DNA of 64,000 bases from Ailurus styani (taxonomy: Eukaryota; Chordata; Mammalia; Carnivora; Ailuridae), in assembly GCA_002007465.1 (NCBI GenBank), contig LNAC01000350.1, forward strand, positions 1,399,037 through 1,463,036. Reading direction: 5' to 3'. The position numbers and the translations under genes were made by a program. Positions 57,176-64,000 of this stretch are shown in pieces (positions within the stretch are counted from its first letter, which is position 1; the number at the start of each line of letters is the position of its first letter). A model generated the notes under the pieces. It was not told the origin of the DNA. It ran no database searches and saw only the letters and a list, made by a program, of their open reading frames with translations.

Positions 57176-57804
57176 ATTCCTTCTTACTTCTCTCTGGAAT
57201 TTCATGTCTGACATTGTTTGCTCTAGGCATAGTATGCTATTTTCAGATAGTATTTGAACACTCTTAACACTGAATGCATTTCCTATGTTTCTTTACTTTG
57301 CCTTTAAAGTATCTCTTCATACCTCACTTGTATTAAGAGGCACACCTGGTAAACATGGCTCATAGAGCCTGAAAATGCAAGTTATACCTATAAATAAGGA
57401 ATCAGAATAAAAAATGTCAAGTGTGCCAAAATCATAAATCTTGTAAGGGGAAGGGCCCATGATTAACCCAGATCTTCTGATCATAAGTCTTGCCGTCATT
57501 CAAGCACAGAAAAAAACAAGCCATTATATAAAGTCTTTGAACTATTTTTTTATAAATATGTTGTACAGATACTTTTTGTAAATATTTCTAAATTAATCTT
57601 AGTCTCAGATTCCTATAAAATGGAATCATATAATACCTACATTAGAGTTGTTGCAAAGATGAGGTGAAAAATTATTAATAAAAATTTTTGTTCTAACTCT
57701 AAGAGGCTAGAAGTGTAAAATAACAGAAATCCCTTTCACAGATCTTTACACACATCAAAATATTTCAAAACTGCTACTTGAGTTTTTAAGAAAGAAGAAT
57801 TTAA
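57176..57804. other. Unassigned DNA
   Basis: About 630 bp; 57176-57340 may be the downstream half of a decayed L2. Nothing secure. Confidence 0.35.
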
Positions 57805-57930
57805 ATATTATTTACTGAGCCCATGCCATATGCCCTGAAGTCGGTTGGTTAAATTTAATTATCACAACACTACTTTGAGAAAACTATCATCATTTCCACT
57901 GTTACATAAGATGTGATGCAGTGCCCAGAA
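57805..57930 (-). repeat. Probable MIR fragment
   Basis: The text 'ttactgagcccatgccatat' followed by 'taattatcacaacactactt' and 'catcatttccactgttacat' is the reversed MIR order. Confidence 0.65.
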
Positions 57931-58734
57931 TCTCCCCATCTGCTTGAAGTGCTGTCCAGAACTAAACCCCACAGCTGCCAGACGCCTTAGGGTACTGCCT
58001 CAGGTGAAGAGAGTTGCCTCATCCAAGATTGCAAGCCCTTCACTGCTCACATCAAATGACATCAGTTTGGGATTATCAACAGCCATCTTTCCCACCCCAA
58101 CTCCATATAACTATCAAGCATCACACTATGTTCAGAACCCACCATAGTGTTAGCTGAGGTGTCTGTGGATGTTAAATCACAGCTGAATTCCTCTTTCTGC
58201 CCACTGCTGCTTCCTTTCCTTCTTTTTCACACATACTGGTGCCAAGAACACTCCCTAATGAACCACCTTCATGCATATAGCTGTTTTGGAGTCTGCTTTG
58301 CAACAGCATGACTCAGAGGAGAGAGGAGAAAACATCCTAGGAGCTACAGAAATTTTCACATAGTCTCAAAAACCAAACGTCCTAGTGGTGTGCTTTTCCT
58401 TTGTCCTTTCCAATGGTAGCTCTGTGGAAGTTCTTGGTCACTATCACACTGTAACTAATATTCTGAATTGGTCATGCAATTCACCACTCAGGGAATTTTA
58501 GCCTGTGTGTACGCTCTATAATTTTTAACACATGATCACTTGTGGGCATCATTATTCACTGGTTTAAGGTTGGATGCTGTCTTGTACTCAAATTTAGGTC
58601 ACAATCCATCACTGAGCAGTATATTTTTCCTCTACTCTCTTGGGACTAGGACAGAGTTCATAGGGACAGGACTGGAAGACTATCAGCTGTATTTAAAGAT
58701 ATCCTCATACAACACCTGTTTTGTTTTTAAACAT

Positions 58735-58736
<2 letters not shown>
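57931..58736. other. Unassigned DNA, possibly an old LTR-like repeat
   Basis: 57940-58340 is less AT-rich and includes 'ttctgcccactgctgcttcc', 'aacactccctaatgaaccac' and 'gagtctgctttgcaacagca', reminiscent of the 3' part of an old LTR-like repeat that I cannot name. 58340-58736 is unassigned. Confidence 0.35.
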
Positions 58737-58779
<43 letters not shown>

Positions 58780-58783
58780 TTTT
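58737..58783. repeat. (TC)n followed by T-run
   Basis: 17 TC units and then 13 T. Confidence 0.98.
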
Positions 58784-61125
58784 GGTTACTTTTACCCTTT
58801 CTTTGGCTTTCTCTGTTTCCACCCCTACAACCACCTGGACAGAGAACCTTGATTGACTTTTTTTAGAGGATCTATATCTCCTTTCATTACAAAATCCCTT
58901 TTGTCATTTGCTGCATACTTCCACCCCCATTGTGTAATAGTTAGCGACATATCATCAATGCAAGGCCAATAAATATAATTTGATGTGTTTATGAACAGTT
59001 TCTGTGTTAATAGAACATTATTCAGAAAAGATATTCAAAGGATCAGACTAAGTTAAATACAGATAAGAATGTTCATTAGGGACACAAAGCCATTTTGTCC
59101 TGCTAGTATAATGTAATAAATGATAGAAAAGTCTTCCAACCAGAGGTCTTCTTTATTCCCCATAAAAACATTCCTAAATTGTCCTTCAACCAGAACTAAT
59201 ATATATAATAAAAAATTCAGTGGCAATGAAATTGGCAACTGTGTCTTAATGAATATGTGCTGGGAAAAAAATATGCTTAACTGACAGTCCTGGAAACACA
59301 AGCACCATTGCTCCAGGAACAGATACAGCGTAAAATGTTCCCGTACAAGCTTCTCGTATTGCGTCCCTCTGGACAGGGTGGTTTTTGACATAGGAAAGCA
59401 ATTAAATCTGTTTAGCTTGTGCATGGCTGAGAACAAGGCATGTGCTGAGTCCCCATAAAGACAGGTATTATGTTTGTTTTGTTTTGGTTTGGTTTTAAAA
59501 GGTTTTTCCTTTTTTCTTTTTTTTTTTAATTCTTTCTTGGCAATGGAATCTCTGAACTGAGATATTGGTTTTCCTAAAGGTGTCACTCAACCAGAGAGAG
59601 TTTCTCAGTCTGCAAAAATTCAAAGTACTCTTATTGATGGAATAAGTAAGAATACAGAGCAAGTGGTCTCACCCATTTAAATTGGCATAATAATCTTAGC
59701 CTCAAAAATCACAACCACTCCATTCCTCCCCAAAGATTCTTGTGACAAGTCATCTGGTTTATAACCCAGACAGACAGATGGCTGCTAGAGTTCAAGATAA
59801 ATTTTCATTTCTCTAGAAGATGAAAATAAAGCCAAGAGAGTAGGTGCTCAATGGAAGAATTATTCAGCACACTGACCAGGAAGAGGGTTTGGAAAGTTAT
59901 CATGAAAGAATCATTGAAACTATCAGAGCACAGCAGTAGAACAGGAAAGTAAACAAGATAATAGGTGATATTAGTAATAAGGGTGAAAAAACTGATCAGA
60001 TATAATTCCTTTATACTGCAGCTTTTCATCCTTCCCATAGTAATCTAATAGATCTGTAGTTTCTGTGTTGCAGACAAAAATTGCCATGTGGCAGACAGGT
60101 AATATTATGTCCATCACAATATAATTATACTTTATGTAGTTTTGAGAGGAAAGGGGTAGGTTTGCCTTACAGATGGAGATCAGTTGGAAAAAGAGAATAA
60201 TGCTAGCTAGGATTATTTATTGTGTCCATACACTAGAAAATACACTGATACATGGAATGATAAAGTACACTGAGCCAGTTAAACATCACGATATCTAAAA
60301 CAGATCAACAGAATAGTCTCATTTTGGAGACAAAAAAGAGCTCAAAAAGATTAAGTAGTGTGGTAGGTTTACAGAACTAGTAATTTTCATCAGCATATTT
60401 TGAGATTTTTTAAAGTAAACAATAACTTGTAAATGTTATACACCATATGCATTTCACAGGTGAGGAAAATTGAATTGGTACCAAACCATTCTTTTAGTTG
60501 CAATAAGAATTTATGCCTTTTATCCTTGGAAAAATGGCTGAGACATTAGAAATAGATAAGACAAAACCATATGATCTCACTTATATGTGCAAGCTAAAAA
60601 AAATAAAGACATTTTCAAAGACACTTGGATCATGTCAAAATATTCAGGAATCAGTTTGAAGAGAATCTACTGGAAAAAATAAGGAAAATTTTAAGTATTA
60701 GAAAACAATAATAACTATAATAGATTAAAGTGCATCAAACATGTTTAAATCTATTATTATGTAATATAAAAATAAAAAGACCTAATTTGTCACTACTGGA
60801 ATATTTTACTGACTCTAGCTATTATTGTGAAAACTTCCTAATGAACTAGAAAAATTGATCACTTATCCTGCCTTTTCTATACAATCTCCACTCCTGAGCA
60901 GTTCAATAGCAGATGAGGGAAGTCTCTATTTATAGAAGTTTTACAACTAATAAGTTGATGGAGGAATATTAGAAAGAATGTCATCATTTTGCCCCCTATC
61001 ATGGAACTAAAGGATCTGGGCATTGGACATCAATAACGCCTAACATTCCATAAAGAGAAACATTCAAGAATCCTGCAACTTGTATTGGAGGGACACAAAA
61101 CTCTGAAAATCATCTTATCATAAAA
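58784..61125. other. Unassigned DNA
   Basis: 2.3 kb with no clear SINE or LINE. The longest open frame outside the L1 (177 codons, minus strand, 59586-59053) lies here; it has a Lys-rich start from an A/T-rich run and hydrophobic patches, without a domain that I recognise. At 60565-60610 'catatgatctcacttatatg' resembles a scrap of L1 3' end. Confidence 0.4.
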
Positions 61126-61325
61126 TTTTGAACTTGAGGGGCACCTGCATTGCTGAGTTGGTTAAGTGACTGCCTTTGGCTCAGGTCATGATCCCAGGGT
61201 CCTGGTATGGAACCCTGAGTCAGGGTCCTTGTCACCAGGAAGTCTGCTTTTCCCTCTCCCTTTCCCCCTGCTCATGCTCTCTCTCTCAAATAAATAAATA
61301 AAATCTTTAAAAAAATGTAATATTT
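61126..61325 (+). mobile_element. CAN-SINE, older copy (plus arm of an inverted pair)
   Basis: Starts 'ggggcacctgcattgctgag' at 61138 and ends in AAATAAATAAATAAAATC plus a short A-run at about 61315. Its left duplication ttttgaacttga (61126-61137) appears to recur as ttttaaacttga at 61497-61508, beyond the second SINE, so the second copy sits in this one's tail. Confidence 0.92.
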
Positions 61326-61496
61326 TTTAAGATTTTATTTATTTGATGCAGTGAGAGAGATCACAAGTAGTCAGAGAGGCAGGCAGAGAGAGAGGAGGAA
61401 GCAGGACTGGATCCCAGGACCCTGAAATCATGACCTAAGCCGAAGGCAGAGGCTTTAACCCACTGAGCCACCCAGGCGCCCCCCAAAAAATCCTTT
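61325..61496 (-). mobile_element. CAN-SINE, internally deleted (minus arm of an inverted pair)
   Basis: The reversed SINE runs from 'ttaagattttatttatttga' to 'gccacccaggcgcccccc'. About 35 bp of the body are missing: 'ggaggaagcagg' is followed directly by 'actggatcccagg'. It appears to have inserted into the A-tail of the neighbouring SINE. Confidence 0.93.
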
Positions 61497-61689
61497 TTTT
61501 AAACTTGAATCTGATCATACCCTATATTCAACTACTAGGGAATAGCAAAGGCAACTGAAATGCCTTCACTGTGGAGATACAATTAACAAGTCCAGTCTTT
61601 GGGAAATTCCACAGGAAAAAAATGAAGCAAGTTTTTCAATATATAAGTTATCAGGAAAACCAAGAGAATGATGAATGTTAAAGCTAAAA

Positions 61690-61882
61690 ATTTAAAACCT
61701 TAATATTATAATTTACTGCAAAGAGAATATGGTCAATAATATAATAATGTTGTATGATGACGGTAACTAGACCTATTGTGGAGATCATTTTGTAATGTAT
61801 AAAAATATTGAATCACTATGATATACACCTGAAATTAAAAGAATATTGTACATCAATTATACTTTAATAAAAAGTCTTGAAA
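61690..61882 (+). mobile_element. Ancient L1 3' terminus
   Basis: The text 'gatgacggtaactagacctatt', 'ggagatcattttgtaatgta', 'attgaatcactatgatatac', 'acctgaaattaaaagaat' and 'tcaattatactttaataaaa' is the 3' end of an old plus-strand L1. Confidence 0.85.
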
Positions 61883-62842
61883 TTATATTTACCTTATTTG
61901 TAATATAATTTAAATTAATTATATCCACCCATCCATACTTACACTCACACACATATATGTGTGTATGCATGTGTTATATACCATATGTATTCTGTGTGTG
62001 TGGCATGTGTGTATAGTGTAGAGATGTATCTTCTATCTATGTATCTACCATCATCTATTATATCTCTATATGGAGGATGAGAAAGAGAGAAAAGAGACAA
62101 AGAATATGAAGAATACACAAAGAGAAACATGACATTTATGACATAATTGGATTTGAAAAAGGGGCTGGCTGTATAATGATAAAGGAGGAGTTACTGTTCC
62201 AGATTTTTAGGTGTGGAAATGATGTTTTTGACTTTAAAAGGTCATTATCAGATGGATAGATGATAGATAGATATATAGATAGACAGGAGAATTTATGGAT
62301 TGAATAATATGATCTATCAGAGGTAGGGGAATGAATGGGCTTTGCAGCAGTTTTTATTTGGTATCTCTACTGGGAGACAAAATGGCCAGGTCTGGAGATA
62401 TTTTTAATTGTCATGACTGGGAAGCGAGGACTACTGGCATCAAAAGGTAGAGGCCAAGGATCCTATTAAACATGCTAAAATGCACAGAATAGCCTTCTCT
62501 CCTCCCACCCACACATAAAGAATTATTAAGTTTAAAATGTCAGTACCACTAATGTTGAGAAACAACAGGTTATATATAAAAACTTTAGTTTACTTTTACA
62601 TATGCTTAAACTTTAACGTAATAAAACATAAAAGTAAAATTAAAAGCACACGAGTTTTAGGGGGTTTTAATTAGGACAGATAATGATGATTGAGAAGATG
62701 TTCAAATGTGACCAAAGAATTACCCCTCAGGAGAATTCAGTTACAGAAATGTGCCAGTTATGGAATCAATTTAAGATGATATACTAATCAAACTGTAAAA
62801 AAAGTCTTTATTTCTTATAGTAGATTCAAGTCAAAAAACCCC
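61883..62842. other. Unassigned DNA with short simple repeats
   Basis: Contains a CA/TG-rich run at 61940-62020 and 'gatagatagatatatagataga' near 62262. Otherwise unassigned. Confidence 0.4.
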
Positions 62843-63006
62843 TATATATATATGTATATATATACACATATATGTATATACACATATATATGTATATATA
62901 TACATATATATATGTATATATATATACACATATATATATGTATATATATACACATATATATGTATATATATACATATATATATGTGTATATATACATATA
63001 TATATA
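62843..63006. repeat. Palindromic (TA)n/(CA)n-like array
   Basis: About 160 bp made only of A, T and periodic G/C: units such as tatatatgtatatatatacaca recur every 20-35 bp. Because ATGTATATATACAT-type text is self-complementary, the array can pair with itself. Confidence 0.97.
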
Positions 63007-64000
63007 AAATACTAGAGAAATTTGGCTAAAATAGGAGAAGCAGGAGAACCTCTGATAAGTAACCTAATAAATGAAAATCTGGAATTTAAAGTAAGATGTT
63101 TGAGGGAGTGATGATTCACTTAATAAAATATGTCTTTAAAAGGGATTCACTGTACCATTTCTTTAAATAAAACTCTCTACTGCATTGATTTGAATTGATT
63201 TACACATATTTGACTAAAATGAATATTTTCTGGAACTTACATGGAGTGTTAATAAAGTGTGACAAAAACACTAAGTTTAAAATGTGCTTAGGTATGTGCT
63301 TAAAATGTTCAGTAAGAAAACATTTTGGACACCTATAAGAAAATTCTCTAGTTAGAAGCTGATTTATAGTTGATCCTATAGTTATGTATTACATTTAAAA
63401 TGCAAAATGTAGTCAATTAAATTTCTTCTGTATCAATTAAAGATCCTGGAAGAGAGGCGTAGCCTAGAAAATTTAGTGAGACAAGAGCAGTAAGAAAAAA
63501 CTCAACTTTTACTTATTTGCCAACGTCTTACGAAAGAAGCAGGTGGCATGAGTCATGTTTCTGTATTCTGTTCTGATGAAAAATGATATGGATGAGTAAA
63601 AGGGGGGTTCCTACCTTTTTCTTAAAAGGAAATTTGGCATACTACTGTTTTTTAAGAGATTTAATGGGTAGAGGAAGGTCACCATGCTAGCAATGACTAA
63701 TAGGATTTCTTTGGTGATACTTTGCTCTGATAAGACATAATTCAAGCAGAAGTGACAATGAACAAGTTCTTTGAAGAGTATCTTAGGGTGCCATGCTATC
63801 AGTGAACTCAGCAAATGAAAGTTATTTATCCATCTAACAAATGTTTACCAAGCACTTATATGTGTCAGGAACAGTTGATCTTTTCACAACTTACAGTGAA
63901 AGAGAGAGAGAATATACCACTAAAAATACTAACTGTGAGGTAATCATAAATTTTCTTAGGCATATTAAGCCATGAGGACAAATAAGCAGTAAAAGGAAAT
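63007..64000. other. Unassigned DNA
   Basis: About 1 kb with no recognisable gene or repeat; 63828-63880 (catctaacaaatgtttacca, agcacttatatgtgtcagga) resembles common old interspersed text. Confidence 0.4.

Noticed and set aside
59053..59586. 177-codon open frame on the minus strand, the longest outside L1
   Set aside because: No recognisable domain, a start in an A/T-rich low-complexity run, no promoter, splice or polyA context, and composition as in surrounding non-coding DNA. In 64 kb of AT-rich DNA a frame of this length can occur by chance.
62843..63006. CRISPR-like or satellite array
   Set aside because: Units are irregular in length and spacing and consist of dinucleotide-type repeats; there are no unique spacers.

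Overview
The window is AT-rich vertebrate nuclear DNA with no protein-coding gene that I can support. It looks like a carnivoran and most likely a mustelid (weasel, mink, otter or marten group). About 25 tRNA-derived CAN-SINE copies carry the carnivore head (ggcgcctgggtggctcag...) and the C/T-rich, AAATAAAT-tailed body that I associate with mustelids; the family-level placement is inference. There are no long open frames with coding character outside LINE remnants, no CpG island, and no rRNA, genuine tRNA, CRISPR or prokaryotic features. It reads as intergenic or deep intronic sequence.

Layout. 0-10.5 kb: an ancient plus-strand L1 hit by a SINE, a minus-strand ancient L1 tail near 6.2-6.9 kb, three more SINEs and unassigned AT-rich DNA. 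10.5-16.9 kb: a nearly full-length minus-strand carnivore L1 (5'UTR, ORF1, ORF2, 3'UTR) with matching 14-bp target-site duplications. It is dead: both ORFs are shifted, a SINE and an L1 tail sit in ORF1, ORF2 has an internal duplication, an insertion and a large C-terminal deletion, and the endonuclease active-site motif is altered. 16.9-26.7 kb: more ancient L1, SINEs (one nested pair), a MIR, an L2 piece, and a roughly 186-bp near-duplicate separated by the only N in the window (24847), which is probably an assembly artefact. 26.7-36.5 kb: the most repeat-poor part, the best place to look for conserved non-coding elements. 36.5-49.4 kb: MaLR-type LTRs, ancient L1s, a long (TTCC)n tract, an internally deleted Tigger1 DNA transposon and an L2 3' end. 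49.4-64 kb: SINEs, an unidentified 290-bp retroinsertion with a perfect 16-bp duplication (50989-51310), further ancient L1, an inverted SINE pair and a palindromic TA/CA array.

Nothing here forms a pathway or operon; the history is one of layered retrotransposition. Perfect target-site duplications on many SINEs make the insertion order readable: ancient L1/L2/MIR/Tigger/MaLR first, then the carnivore L1, then SINEs. I found no new functional system. The items most worth a second look are the unidentified retroinsertion, a 140-bp repeat unit shared by two loci (8641 and 16912), the duplication around the N, and the internal duplication in the L1. All family names come from sequence recognition without database search.
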